From Fratercula arctica (taxonomy: Eukaryota; Chordata; Aves; Charadriiformes; Alcidae): a DNA stretch of 64,000 nt. A program made the translations under genes and the position numbers. Each line of letters starts with the position of its first letter. The first letter of the stretch is position 1. The DNA is taken from contig CANTUZ010000005.1 of assembly GCA_947846985.1 (NCBI GenBank), positions 3,968,001-4,032,000 of the forward strand, given 5' to 3'. Positions 49,376 through 63,100 of the stretch are shown here, in pieces. A model generated the notes under the pieces. The model searched no databases. It was not told where the DNA came from and saw nothing but the letters and a program-made list of their open reading frames with translations.

Positions 49376-50070
49376 TGGGGATGGGGGGAGCTTGTATGGG
49401 CGCTGGAAGTGACTGAGAGTCTTCAAAATACTACTAAAAAAACTAACAGCTGTGGTTGTGTGACAGGCATTAACATGGACATTTTTTATACACTGTATAA
49501 TATAACTGAAAGTCACATCACTTACTTTTAGCTATTGTAGAATTATTATCGACGGTAAGAGATGTGAGATAAACTAAGACACATTCAAATGTAAATTAGT
49601 TGGATGTAATAATTTTGTCAAGGACTTTCACATTTTCTTTTCTGGAAAAAAAAAAAAAAAATTTCATTACTAGTATTTTCATTCTAACTTGCCATAGGGT
49701 ATTATCTCAGTGACCCTGTCCTCCCAGAGCATATGAATATTCTACACTTACCAATTTTGTGTCCACAGAGAAGGTATCGCACTTTCATGGCTCTTTTGGC
49801 AGTTCCTCATAAAAAGCTACATTCCTATTTTTATGGAATACAGGAGTTAGAAAACTGGTTTATTTTTTAACTTACATATATTTATATTTATTTTATGATC
49901 AGCCAGTATCAACTATGCTTTTTCCAAGACTGTCCAAGAAAAGTAAAATTGTAAGCTACTTCAAACATTTCAACAGACCTGCACATTACTAGATTATTCT
50001 TGAATTTGTTTAATTAAAAACCCAAGATACCTGACCTTGTCATTCAAATAAATGAATGTTGGTAAAGTGG
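49376..50070 (+). other. FGF3 proximal 3'UTR (end uncertain)
   Basis: AT-rich non-coding sequence follows the TGA. It includes a genomic A-run at about 49646-49661 and an AU-rich stretch around 49860-49900 (repeated TTTATA/TTTATT) of the sort that can destabilise short-lived mRNAs. The end is placed just after the first AATAAA at 50047; a longer form could run to the signal at 50739. Confidence 0.5.
50047..50052 (+). terminator. Candidate polyadenylation signal AATAAA (proximal) for FGF3
   Basis: This is the first canonical AATAAA after the stop codon, about 670 bases downstream, preceded by an ATTAAA variant at 50013-50018. It is in the transcribed orientation. Use cannot be shown from sequence alone. 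Confidence 0.4.
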
Positions 50071-50738
50071 CATTTGCATTGACCAAGCTTTAGCAATATA
50101 TACCTGTTTACCAACTGATGAACCCTCTCCTAAAACAGGACCCAAATATGATATGAAATCTCAGTGGACTGAACTTGCAATATAGGAAATTCAGCATTGG
50201 GGATGAGAATCTTTATCCGGTACTTTTGTATACCTAAGTTTTCTACAGGAAGCCCTTGTTCTAGGTTAAATATTTTTACTGTTTAGGGGGGAAAATAACA
50301 GTCACATTGGGCATACAAAAACTGTAGTGACTCGCTAACTTAAGGTGTCTACCGTGTCCTGATTTTCCTTTCTTTTCAAATGCTTGTTATTTTCACAAGG
50401 TAGTCCTAAACTGAAAGCCCCAAATCCAGACAGCGATTAACGATCTTGAGTTTTGGTTCAATCCATATAAAAATATATTTCTATAAATTTTCCTACTCTG
50501 ATTCTGGAAGTTAACTTTTACAAGGTTGAGGGAAGTCCACATCACAAGTTTAATTTTGAGCAAGAGGTTAAGTTTTAAAAATCGCCCTTGACATCCAGGA
50601 GTTGTAGAGTAGCACAAAGATTTAGATGTGCTTGACAAGCACAAATAATGGTCATTTCAATGAGATTTGGCCTTGTGCTCTTTACTTCCTAGAATTAAGC
50701 CCTGATAAAGCACAGCTGGAGAAGAGAGACCGCACTGA

Positions 50739-50744
50739 AATAAA
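50739..50744 (+). terminator. Candidate polyadenylation signal AATAAA (distal) for FGF3
   Basis: A second AATAAA lies about 1.36 kb after the stop codon in the context TGAAATAAACATT. It would give a 3'UTR of about 1.4 kb. It competes with the proximal signal; both are possible. Confidence 0.3.
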
Positions 50745-53654
50745 CATTCAATCTGAATTTAACAAAAGATCTGTAAGTTAAATGTGACATTATATAGGAA
50801 TAGACAGGTGCAAATCCCATTCCTGGTCGTATTAACAGAAAGGTCTTCTTGTGGGCTACCTACTAATTAACAGCATGATCATTTAAAACTAGCTAGTGAA
50901 AACCTTCCATCACTAAGGGGTGAATTCTGTAAGAGAGAGAAGTAAAATGAGGCCATAGGATGAGTTTATTAAGCCTAGTAGTTATAGGTTTAGCACTGCT
51001 TACATCCCTATAAAGGTAAAAAAAGGAAGGTGTCTTTATACTAAAAAGTGTGCTCCATTCCTTCCACCTTTGTATCTTTTCTGTTATATTCTAACAAAGA
51101 AGGAAACTGTGTTTGAATAAGAAAGTCAAAATTCTTTGATCTCTGCTTTTCTTTATACTGAAATATTGTAAAAAGACACTTACATGATGTACATTAAATA
51201 ATGCAATGTGGTGAAAACAGAATAGACCTAGGTTTAAAAAAGGCTACAGAGAACCATGAACCACGAACCACGTTCCCAAATTTTCTTGCTTTTACAAAGT
51301 AACTGAAAATAGTGATGGTTTCTTCACAGAAGTAATCAGGCAGTATTGTGTCAGGAGCCACTGAAAAAACCGTGCAAAGAAGAAACATAGAGACTGAAAA
51401 AGAAACAGAAGAATTCAGATTTTCTGTTTTGTTTACTCTCCTGCAAAACACACAAGGTCCAAACAACTGCTGAATTCCAGGTGTCTTTTGAAAGTTGGTT
51501 GTAACAGTGAAGAAAATGAAGTTTTGCATCCTGGGCATGAGGGGTGTTTTGGAGACACATTGTTGGCTACGCCAGCTACCCTAGCTCAGCTCTGTATTTC
51601 CCTTCAGGCTACTGGTGGGGGCCGAACAATTTGACTGGGCAGGAAAGAGGAGTGTAAGGAGTCCTCACAGCTCTCAAGCTTCAAGAACAAAATGCAAGGG
51701 GAGGAAAGTGTCAGTAAGCCCAGCTGGCAGGGAAAGATTACCCACAGCTGAAGATTAAGAGCTGGTTTTCCCCATGTCTAATTTCTGGGCCATAGTTATT
51801 TTGGCCGCGTTCAGATCTACTTCACCTCAACTTGTAAGAAAAACAAGATCCATTCTCAGCTTTCTCTCCCCTAAATATTGTTGTTGTAAAGCTAATGATT
51901 AATGACATCAGGTATTTTTGTTACAATCCTGATTGTCTAAAGAAAGTGGACAAACTCCAGGTTCCCGTGACACAAAGATGGCATCTTCACGCCAGTTCCA
52001 AGTCCATTTCCTATCAAACATTTAGTCTTTACTCTCAGCTTTTCTCCAGGGCAAGTGCTTGTGTTCTCTCTCTGTTTTTATCAAATTTTCCTCTCATTTT
52101 TTTCTCCTTCTACATTTTTACAGATGGCCAAACTACCTGCCATAATGCAATAGAAGGTAATTGCTATAGGTGATATAGGAATATCGTTAATTACAAAACA
52201 CCGTCTTACTCCTGTCTGTTTTGAGCTGTATTGCATGCTTGTTGTAGGAGTGTTGTTTTAACCACCTTCCCATAGGAAACTGCAATGAAGTTTAGCTTAA
52301 CACGTGAACTCTATCCTTATTTTAGTTTCAGTTTTCATCCCAACAAAGTCTAAAATACTGACACTGAAAAAAAAAGGAGGGGGGAAACAACAGAAAAAAA
52401 AAATTCACTGATTGGACGCAATGGCATTTTAACTACTGTAGGTAAGTGATGATTTTCACATCAACCTGAAACAATTTTACTGGCATTCTTAGAATTTTTC
52501 TTTGCTCAGTCTCATTGCAGCATTCAAAGGAGATGGCTTTGGGATTTGTCTTTTTTTTTTATCTTTTAAGAAATATTAATGTTCCTGTTGAAATACTTTT
52601 CATTACAGACATTCATTACTTAATATTCTTTTAGCAACCTTGAATTCCACAGTTCCCAGATACTGACAGGCTGAAATCCTATTCATGATAATTATCCCAG
52701 TTGTATCCTCTATCCCATTTTATTTATTTGGACCAAAATTTACAGGATACCTTACAAGAGTCAGTAGATTTGAGTTACTGTTACTTTCTCCTTAGGATTA
52801 TAAAGACAAGACGTGTCTCCTCTTTTGAAAGTTTCTTGAGTGACTTTATTCCCTTCCATCGTACAGGCTATTATCAAACTTTTTTCTCTTTCTTTTTTTT
52901 TTTTTTTTGAGGAAGATGTAAACTGTACCCATTTTTGTATTGTAGAGTTTCTGCAAACTTCACATACTCCAGAAGTTCACTGGCATCCTTAAATTCAACA
53001 CAAAATAGAGATCACAGAAAGGGTCATTCAGGGAAGCCAGACCTGGTAAAGCGCTCGTTTGGTGCAGCCTTTCGGTTCTATACCAGGTCAATTTTCAATT
53101 GTTTTGGTTCAGAGTCCATTTCAGGGCCACCATCAGCATTTGCTGGTTACATTGGTGTTAGCATGTAGTGCAGACCCATGGCAACAGATCTGCAGAGCAA
53201 AAGCTGTGGTGCCAAGTACCCAGTGTCCACACCATGCACATTTTGGGAGTGGGTGGGAGGGTTACTCTGGATGACTTCCAGTCTGGCCTTATGGACTGGA
53301 AGCCCTTTGGCAGGTGGAGCGCTCTGAGAGGGTCTTTGGGTTAAGCGTCAGCAAGAAGTAATCCACTTCATGCATTCAGCAAATGTTGCCATAATGCCAA
53401 CTAGCAGGAGACCGTTCTCAAAAGCACGCTACTGAGTTATGCCAAATGCCAGTGTAGATGCACCCTGTGTGAGATCCATCCATTCATACCCTGAAACTAT
53501 TTCCTTTTGGGGCAGAAACTGGTTCTTGAGACAATGACTTCAACCCTCTCCATCCTGGGTGGCAAGTCAGTTGCCAGAGAACAAAACTATTTCTCTTCTC
53601 ATCCTGGAGCCGGGAGACTACGGTCACCACATATTAATTGCCTATTCCCAGCCA

Positions 53655-53745
53655 ACCTGCTCTAGGTGGCCCTGCTTGAGGAGAGGGGTTGGACCAGATG
53701 CCCTCCAGAGGTCCCGTCCAACCTCAGCCTTTCTGTGGTTCAGTA
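53655..53745 (+). mobile_element. Short CR1 3' tail
   Basis: GAGGGGTTGGACCAGATGCC, then CCAGAGGTCCCGTCCAACCT and TTCTGTGGTTCAGTAATTCA correspond to the last 90 bases of a CR1 element of the 'CCAGATGACCTCCAGAGGTCC' type. It is diverged at the terminal repeats. It is the only CR1 seen downstream of FGF3. Confidence 0.8.
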
Positions 53746-55329
53746 ATTCAGTTAGTAGTTGTACTGAATTCAAACCGATTATGAGTTTGCCCTCACCTTT
53801 GGAAATTCCGACTCTGCGCATTTCGGAGTCCAGTTCCCTATCCCAGCCCCTCAGATTTCTCTCCATTCACAAACTTCATCTGAAACCAAGCACGCTGTTC
53901 AGTTTTGGATCAGTTATTCTCTAGCCCATTTTAACAGTCTGGTGTGCTGACCATCTCTTCTTTCCCTTAAAATCACCTATCGTACGTTCAGTATAGTCCT
54001 CCAATTGCCAGCTACAAACAGAGATTGAGCAGCTGGTGCGTGTACTTCTAAAAGCCACCTTTTCAGCTTGCCGTCCTGCACCAGCTCTTTCCTGAACTCC
54101 ACAGGGTACATTCTCTTCATCTCCTTCACCTCCTCCCCATCATAAAAGTCCTTCTGTTGGTGCCATTGCCAGCACTCTATAGAACCGTTTCCTCTGCTTT
54201 TGTACTTTTTAAAAAATAAATATTGTTCTGTAGAAATCGTACAAATTGTGCAAATATTATGTTACTTTCCCAGTCACTCATACGTTACTGGAACTGGAGT
54301 TGGATGTCCTTTTCTTTCATGGGCATAAGGCAGAGAAAAGTCTATCAAGGGGTTTTGGCAGTTTTCATTCACTTGCTTCCATTCAGAAGACGTGCAGCCT
54401 GATCCATGACTTGTTGATTTAGGTCTGAAGCAGATTTTTCTAGTTCCTTTAATCCTTGCTTTAGCCCGTCATAGCTCTTATTTCCAAGCTGTTCAAAACT
54501 TCATGTAAAATGTTCTGATCTTTGGTGACTGTGTTAATAATTTTGTGGTTATCTGTTCATAACAAGCAAGAGTTGTGCATGAAAAATAGATAGCTAACCC
54601 ATGTTGAATAACTAAGGTGCAAAACATGATTTTTTTCCCCCAATTTACTCACATATTTTTCTCCACTTTCTGAGCATGGATTTTCCCTCTCTTTGAGGGC
54701 CATTACTCTGCCATCCTGAGATTATATTTTAGTAATTTTGTGATATTTCTGACTTTGTTTCACCACTTCCTATAGGTCTGATACCCGTTTCTACAAGCCC
54801 TGCTACCACTACCCCTTTGCTTCAGCAAGAACAGCAGTGCACCCCGTTTGGACTTGGAAATTGCTTCATGCTTGTACCCTCAGCATTTAGAAGAGAGACT
54901 GGTGACATTTCTCAAGGTAATCTTATTTAATCACAAATAATGTACAAAATCTGTTTTCCTTAATCACCACAAGCATGAAATAATGCTAGAGGGCATTTTT
55001 TTGTCCATACCTTTTAATAGCAGTACCTAGACCCAAACCTTCTCTGTTTCAAGTCCTTTTGTGAGCTCCTGGATTTCCTACTTTACTTCCTGATGTTTCC
55101 TTTTTCTTCTCTGCTTTTCTTTGCAGATGTACAACCCTCTGCAAAACAATAGGCAAAGAAATCCTTTTGACCACACGTGCCTTTGCTTTGGGTGGTTGCA
55201 TGGACCTGGTTTTGGAATGGGGTTGGTATTAGTTTAACTGTTCAGTCAACAAGGCTTAACTCTTTCTGATATTTGTCAGAATCGAGGATGTGGTTCTTCC
55301 CCAGCTTTCAGAAGGTTTCGTCCCATCTA

Positions 55330-55349
55330 GAACTGTTCTAGAACAGTTC
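55330..55349. other. Perfect 20-base palindrome
   Basis: GAACTGTTCT is followed immediately by its reverse complement AGAACAGTTC. A further GCAGTTCTAG lies 10 bases downstream, so the GTTCTAG/CTAGAAC unit occurs three times within 45 bases. Confidence 0.85.
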
Positions 55350-58300
55350 ATCTTGAGCAGTTCTAGACTGACTCTTTTCTTCAGGCTGAAGAAAATCTAG
55401 ACAGCAAAGCTGTTACAATACACTGATATTCATCATCAACTATTTGATTCACAGCCTCATCAGTAAAGATGAGCTCAGAGAAGCAGACAAGGAAATATGT
55501 TTAAATTTTTAGCCAGGCAGGGCAGTATGAGACACCACAAAAACACCTCTTTGAGTTAAAGCGAAAACCTTTCCCCTGAGCACCCTGCCATCACTGCACA
55601 CTGACATCCAAAACGTCCCTCTCAGACCTAAACAATAGCCTCGGTAAATAAAGGTGTTAATGATGACAATGAAAACTTTGAATCTTAGTGTCTATTTGTA
55701 TTTGTTATAAAGCATAAGATTCTTCATATGTATATGTACGTCCATTGCATAGTTATATGGATTTTTCCTCAGAAAAATGTATAATCAGTTGCATTAAAAA
55801 TGAGGAATACTTTTTGTGGCCTCAAAAACTCAGGGAGAGTACTAAAAGAGAGTTATTTGCAATGTACCTCTCTGAAAACGTATTAAAACAAATTAAGCCT
55901 AACCTTTCTAAGTTTAGTCATCATGAAATTACTGAACGTCATATACGTATAGCAAATACTATTACATCTTTGAGCCCAAAGCAAACAAGATTCTACATAT
56001 TTTGATACTCCTGGAATGCAAATGTTTCAGTTTTAATTACCAGTAAGGTGCTGAAGGCCTTGTAAAAAGGGGGATTCAGTTAGAACAACTATTTATGCAT
56101 TGTTTATGTGCAGAATTGTTTTCTAAGAACCAAGCCTTTGCAAGGAGATCAGCATGACACTCTGCCAAAAATACCTCGATAGGAACTGCTGTGATCTGTC
56201 TTATCAAAACAATAATCTGTGCGCAGAAGGACCTTACTGACAGCTCTTCTTTTTCTCCTTTTGGAATGCAAACTATTTTTATTGGTAATAAATATAGCAT
56301 TTAGAATTAACAGAAAAGAATTATCTTTTACCAGGAAAATACTCCAACAAAGAAAGAAACAAGTGAAACAACGTATGGTTGGATGAAACTCATTAACTCC
56401 CATTAATTCAAATCTACCTTGTTAGAATATTCTTTGATATTGCCAATATCAGTCATTTAGCATTTAGATAATGTAAGCTATATCTGATATGATTTACAAA
56501 AGCTAACAATGAGCCCTACAGACTTCACGGCCAAGAGACTGACGTTGGAGTTGGGACTTCAAGCTTTGCCACCGTGGCCCAAGCACGGGACATGGATGAG
56601 CAGCCGGGGCTTTGCCCCAGCCCTGCATGCTGATGTGAGGGTCTGGGGAGAAATGGGGTCCACCTCCATATTTTGCTTTGTTTTCCTGACTCTAGGGTGC
56701 AAGCACTCATGACCCACCTGTGTCACAACGTGGAATATGGCTGTGGTCGCCATAGTCTCGCCAGTCTGCATTTTCTCTGTGGGGAGGCAAGGTGGAGGGG
56801 AGGGATGGTAACACAACAAAAACAGGAGACTGTGAAGAGCATCTGCTGATGAACCAGATCCTGACAGATATTACCGCATCTTCGAGAACTTAAGAAGTGG
56901 ATGTAAGATGTCTTCAGTCACCCCTTGGTTGCTTCTGGTCTCCTCGGCATGTCACCACAGCCGTACAAGTCTTCGGGGACTGAAGAATTTCTATTTTCTC
57001 TTTGTTCTGGTAATGGCATTTTGAAAAACTGATTGTGGATTCCTATCTGTTGCTATAGCCATTTTTCCAAATAGTGAGTTTCTTGGTTTGTCCACAGAAA
57101 AGCTTAGCTGCAAGTGTAGAAATGAGCAATGTGAGGGAGGTTTCCTCCTTTGGGGTGGTTTTTCACATTCTTCACTTGCTGGTGTATAGGCTAAGAACGA
57201 GCCTGTAGTGGGAAGTGATTTCATCAACACAACCCTGAGAGACAAACTGACCCCGCGAAGGAAACATTTCCAGCTGCAAACGTTGCTTTATACATTTTGT
57301 GGCCATTAAAGTAACAGCAAAAAGAAGTGACCAGCTTCTAAAATACAAAAGAGACATGAAAATATTACACGAATAAAACCAGACACGTAAGTAACTAGGT
57401 GTAAAAATTTTTACTTGAATTTGACATGTTTTTCTCTGATCTGAAACCAAATTTCATTCTTGTTACTATTTTCAGGGAAGCTGTTGGGCCGAATGTACAC
57501 CAAAAAATTCACTCTGTTGGAGTGATTTGAACCAATTGATACCATGAAGTTCAGCTTTTCAGCTATAATTGCTTGGTTTGACTCCAACACGGTCTGGTTC
57601 CCACCACAAGTGGTGGGACTTATTCTATTATTCTCAGTGGACTTGAATAATTTTTCCACCTGATGTTACAACATTGTGAAAGCTAAAACAGATTTTGGAG
57701 TACTTTGAGCCTTTCGTAAATGTGTGCAGAAAACAGGTCAGGGACACATTCAAATAAAATATTTATTTGTAAGCGAGAGGTGACTTGGTTTTTGGATGTA
57801 CTGTTCCTCAGATGAGAGCACCACCCGTAACCATGATGTTGGGAAGCTTTATTTCAGCGGCATGAATTAACAAGCCAGAGAAAGAGAGCAAGAATGTGCA
57901 TAAATCCCCAGGGAAATTTGGGAAACTTGTACCCCTGTGAGAACTAAAGAATACAACAAAATTGAAAGGTAGCATTTCTTTAGTTCACGTATCTTCTTCC
58001 TTTTCTATTGAAGGAGATTTGTGTTCTTCCTTCTTGGATTTTAAGTGGTAAAATGCTTTGCATAGGGAGAAAATGTATTGAATTGATTGGTTATTTTTTT
58101 TAAGCTATCTTAAATAGTGCCTTTGAAGTTTGCAGCGGCGCTCAAGTTCAAATGTCTCCCGTTTCCTTTCGGAAGGTTTGAAGGATTTGGGAAGGTGAAC
58201 AAGCAGATCTATAATTAAAGAACAGTTGATGGTAACTGTCCTCCTTTGTTAGCATTCTCGGGCCACCTCCAAATTTAGAAGGTTAAAGAGAACTCTGTCC

Positions 58301-61300
58301 CGTTTTAGTTCTGCAATAGTTTAGATGCCACCACTGCATAGCAGAAGAAAAGCCTTTCTGAAATCCAGGCTACATCCCCTTTCTAACCACCAAAACAAGC
58401 TCACGGTCTTCACTTTACATATTAAAGAAAATGCTATGCTTTCCTATAGTAGCAATCCTATCTTTATTGCGGTCTGAAATGTCTGGATTTGAAGAACAGT
58501 GATTTGTCTGTGAGGAGAATTTAGAGACATCCTGATGCTAACGCAAAAGTAAGAAGAACGGGGCGGCGGGGCTGGCTGTAGATCTCGAAGGATCCAGCCC
58601 CAGTGGGATGTGTGGTTCTACTGACTTGGAAATATCTCTGGCACCGGCTGCTTGATTTTGCGAATTTTTGTCCCTGTTGCAAAGAAAACTAGGTCTGATA
58701 GCATCAAGATATCACAAGATCTTCACACTAAGATGTTTCTGAATGGAATGGCTTTTTCATTTGGAAAAAACCTTTTCTGCAAGTACTTCATGTAAGTTTG
58801 ATTATACTGTCTGATGAAACATCATATGTGATGACCTATGATGACCAGCCACAAAGGACAATAATTTGTCTTAAATCAATTTTTATCTATTGAAATAATT
58901 GCTTGCAAGGATTTTGGAGGGAGAAATGGGCTCGTTCATAAAGTACGACTAGAATTCAGGGTCTTTAGATACTTCATCAAACATGGCTCCCAAAAAAAAT
59001 TGACAGCAGATCAAGGCTCCACCTTCCTTTTATGTTCCTACTAGGAAAAGTCACACAAATGTTACTTTATGCGGCCAGAAATGAACTGGTCTGAAAGAAT
59101 TCTGCTGGGAATCCCTGAGACAGTGGCACTAGAAGATAGGTGACTTGGCATAGTTCTAGTATGATCGTACACGCTTGGTTTACACTGCAGACATTGGAGT
59201 CTCACAGGCATGTGTTGTTCAGACCATGAAACCAACTGAAAATTATTCTTAAATCCTTAGACATTTTTTCATGGCAACATGGGTCTAAAACTACAGCAGG
59301 AGAAACTGAGTTTATTTGTGTCCCGTAGTCTGTCTGCTCCAAGGATCTGTTAGCCATATTCAGTAATGCAGATGGAAAGAAAACCCTCTGAATCAGATTA
59401 ACCCTTTCTTTCCCCAGTTCTGAATGAAGAGCATGTTGCATTTCCAGTGCTTTACTGCAAATGCATTCAAAAATAGCTACAGGAAATAGAGATGCTCTAA
59501 GACCTTCCCAGAGGGGGACCAAGATGGTAAAACAAAGTTCTTCAGAATGGAGTTTTTCCGTGTTTTCTTTTTTTTTTTTTTAAACACCCTGAATTTACTA
59601 ATCTAAATGGAGCAAGGTAAACATACATATCATTTGCTTTTTCTTAGAGAACTTAACGCAATGTTAAGTTGCCTCTTATATCTGTATTGCACAGACCAAA
59701 TTCACTCTCCTTTGTACATCATCCCTTTCTGCATCTACTTCTCTAAGCATTTTCCCAGCTTTAGTAGAAACTTGTGCCAAAGCCTTCCCCCCTGCAACTT
59801 CCCTCCCTGTAGGCCCATGTTTTTACTTCTGGTTCAATACTTCCGTATAAGTTTTCAGAGAAAACAATCCATTCTTAACTTTTTCTCTCCTCTGCTTTAC
59901 ATAGATAGAATACCTACACAGATAAAGTAAGAACAGCCTCCTCCCAGAAAGCCTGAAAGCACACAAGCGGCCCGGTGATCCAACCCCAGAATGGTCTCAA
60001 AGAAACCCCACCACCCTGCGGAAAGAGCCTCCTGAGCCAACAGAAAGCCCCAGGCACTCCAGCACACCTCTCTTGGAGCCTGGCGGGGACACAGGTTCAT
60101 TAATTCCCTACATGTGTGCCCAAAGAAGCCAGCTGTTGACCATCCTCTGGCCAGAATCAACTCCTTCCTTGTTAATCCACCTAAAAGACATGGCTACCTC
60201 TGCTTGTGGTGTCTCCCCAAGAGGCTACAACAAACCCCACAACTTAATTGCTTCTGAAACCTGATCTGCAGGCAAATATAAGGCTTTAGTTGCTGCAAAG
60301 AGGGCTAACAGTGCTTGAACTCAGGGCTTAGGTTTCATTTTGTAGCTATGTGGGTTTGTGACTGTGCAGAGATATTTTGGGGCAGGACAATAAGGAACTG
60401 GAATTTGATCAGGTTTAATAGCAGGTTGAGTACCTCCTAAGGGGAAGGAACCCCATCTGTCTACCTTTTAATACCTCTTCCTAAAGGATGAGGATGGACT
60501 CCTGCCCCATAGCTCAATGCAAGGTAAGATTATGTTGATGTAAGCTTAATATTGTTTCTTGTTTTAAGTTCTAACAGATATTAGCTTCTCTACCAAAAAC
60601 AAAAAAATAAGACAGCTTATCTGATTTTTAAAATTAATATAAAAAAGTGTGGGGTTTTTTGCCATAGCACTGTCTCATGGCACAAGCCAAACACTCTATC
60701 CAACTCCACAGAAAACTTAAATTTAAAAAAAAAAAAAAATCTTATCTGCACCGCTGTGCTTTCTTATTAATTTCCCATGGCGAATGAATGAGATGAAAAA
60801 CTCTAAATTTATGGAACAGTAAGATTCTTATAAAACAAATAAGCCTTTATAAAATAATACATTTTATAAGGTCCGTGTGTGGAATACTCTGGTGTTTGAA
60901 TATTGGAACAAGATTCCAATTTTGGAGGAGAATTAGAAAGGTAGGCAAGAGTTTGCTTTCTTGGTTAGTTTTGGAGTAAATCTAGTTTATGGCCCATGCA
61001 AAGAACACATATGGCTAAACAAAGGAAGGTTGTTGTTTTTTATTAAGAAAATAATGAAGCATTTGGTCAAAAAGCTGCGGAAAGACTGAAGGACACTTTG
61101 TGCCTCTTCTCCGTGCAACCTTGATAAAGCAGGATCAGAAAGGAAATGTGAACTGATTAAAATGCAATCAAAGAGAGATAAGAAAAACACTTTTACACCT
61201 TGAGCTGCTATTGTGGTGCCACTCTCTTCATGAGACTGATAGAGGAAAAAGAAGAAAAGAAGCAGGGGGGAAGAAGAAACAGAATCAGTTTAGAAAACTG

Positions 61301-61639
61301 TGCTGGAGAACCCTGCCAGGTGAAGGCCTGGGGGTTTTTATTCTGCACACACTTCCAGGAATAAAGCACTTTATCCGAGACAAACGAAATGTATCTTTTT
61401 ACACCAATGACATCACTTACTTGCAGATGTGATACTTCAAGTTCACTTGTTTCTGAAAAACTCATACTTTCTCTCTGGCTGGACTGTTTGTGATGGCAAA
61501 CCAGTAATACATTTAACGGTTGTAAAAACCGTGTATTCAACTTTGGTGGCACCTGTATATTTGGACTTGGAGACCCCATGAGAAGAGAGGCTCATGTTAT
61601 GCAAGAGACTTATGTGCACGAAGGCAGTTGAGAGTCTAA

Positions 61640-61835
61640 TAGTGACCACTCGCCCATCATGGCGGCCGTGGGCGTGAGCCCTGCGCGCAGTCCTGCGGGT
61701 GGTAGAAGGAGCATGAGGCGGTGCAGCTCTGCACAGGCTTCACGTGCGACGGTGGGGAAGCAAAATGCCAAGCCAGGAAACAGGCTGCTATCATCCTCAG
61801 TGGGTATCATGACTTTGCAAGTGCCAGTGCTGTAG
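61640..61835 (+). other. Isolated CpG-rich patch with ATGGCGGCC start-like sequence (unidentified)
   Basis: In AT-rich surroundings, 61650-61760 carries about a dozen CpGs. ATG at 61659 in ATCATGGCGGCC resembles a YY1 site and a typical vertebrate first-codon context, and opens 58 codons rich in Ala, Arg and Ser to TAG at 61833-61835. I do not recognise the protein. It could be the 5' end of a decayed retrocopy, a lncRNA first exon, or chance. Confidence 0.3.
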
Positions 61836-62780
61836 AAATTAGTATTACATTTCAGGAACTTGGCTCAACTCTCCAACCCTGTTGTATTTGGGCTACTGTT
61901 CAACCTTGGTACTAGTGAAAAGCAGCATTTTCAGTTCATTCGACATTTAAGAGAGGAAGGATGGCCAGCTTTTTCACTCCTGCAAAGGGATAAAGCTGCC
62001 CAAAGTTCCAGGAATATTAGGGCTCTGTCAGATATCATCCTCCTTTTTGCTTTCAACAAAAGTATTGCAAGTAAAGCTAGGTTTTTTCCCTTTTTGAATA
62101 ATTTTGTGCACACTTTTGCATAACTTCAGTAGAGTTATGAGAGGGGAAATGTTTCTGGGCCAGCTGAATTAATTGCAAATTGATTTAATGGGTCCAATTA
62201 CTGAATTTGAGTAACCAAGGTTTTGAATAACTGAGATACTTTTCAATGTAAGCAATAAATACCAGGGATGGAAATGTATTATAGGAAGCAGAGACTATGA
62301 CTGAGCTTTGGATAATCAAGATTCTAGTTTGTATCATGTGTGCTTTGGCAGCAGCTGATTCCTATAGGAATAAAAAAGTAAGAACATGTGCAAACTGCAG
62401 TATGACACTACCACTCTGACCTCGTCAACAACTTCAAGGTCATCATTAGGAGAGTCTTCAACTTTTTTTTTTGCCTGGTTGCATGTGGGTTGTAAAGATT
62501 TATTACAATCACTGCAAGAGAACACCTGCTAAGTGTCAGAAGATTCCTGGGAAACTTCAAGTGTTTTGCTAAGGCAAAACTACACCTTTTACCCAGCTTT
62601 GAGGAATCCAGTTCAATGGAATACAGTCTAGTCTTCATTGATTTGTTCACGCTCTAAGGCAGAAGCATAACCACAAGTGATATTCAGAAACATATTTGTC
62701 CTCCAGATAAACTTACCTGTGTCTAAAATGATCCATGTCTTGCTTCCTGGGATTCCTGATATATATCATGCTTGGAGTAA

Positions 62781-62850
62781 GGACCAGATCCTTGGCTGAA
62801 GTTGGTTGGCATTGCTGTACTGGCGTCGGTGAAGCTGTGAGGAGTCACAG
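62781..62850 (+). repeat. Ancient amniote interspersed repeat fragment (candidate)
   Basis: GGACCAGATCCTTGGCTGAA, GTTGGTTGGCATTGCTGTAC, then GGTGAAGCTGTGAGGAGTC fits 'gggccagatcctcagctggtgtaaatcggcatagctccattgaa...'. It is the same general class as the other old repeats listed. Confidence 0.45.
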
Positions 62851-63058
62851 GAGCTGAGCACTTTATTAGATGGCTAAGCACTGTCTAAACACATTAGCAA
62901 AAACCAACTTTGACTTGTGAAACTTATACTAAACAAACTTGGAGAAATATCTTAACTTTCACATTTCTAGAGGTTTTGGCTGAAATTTGCCACCCGTCTC
63001 CTTTGGCTGTCTTGCAGTGTTCCTCCCCTACATCATCATTTTATTTTCAGCTCAGTGA

Positions 63059-63100
63059 TTTTTTTTTTTTCTTCTTTTTTTTTTTTTTTTCTCTCTCTTT
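63059..63100. repeat. T-rich/CT polypyrimidine tract
   Basis: T12, CTTC, T16, then a CTCTCTCTTT run. Confidence 0.9.

Noticed and set aside
61721..61915. Short resemblance of one frame (ARKQAAIILSG) to the start of an ES1/GATD3-type protein
   Set aside because: Only about ten residues look alike and the following residues do not fit; too weak to call a pseudogene without a search.
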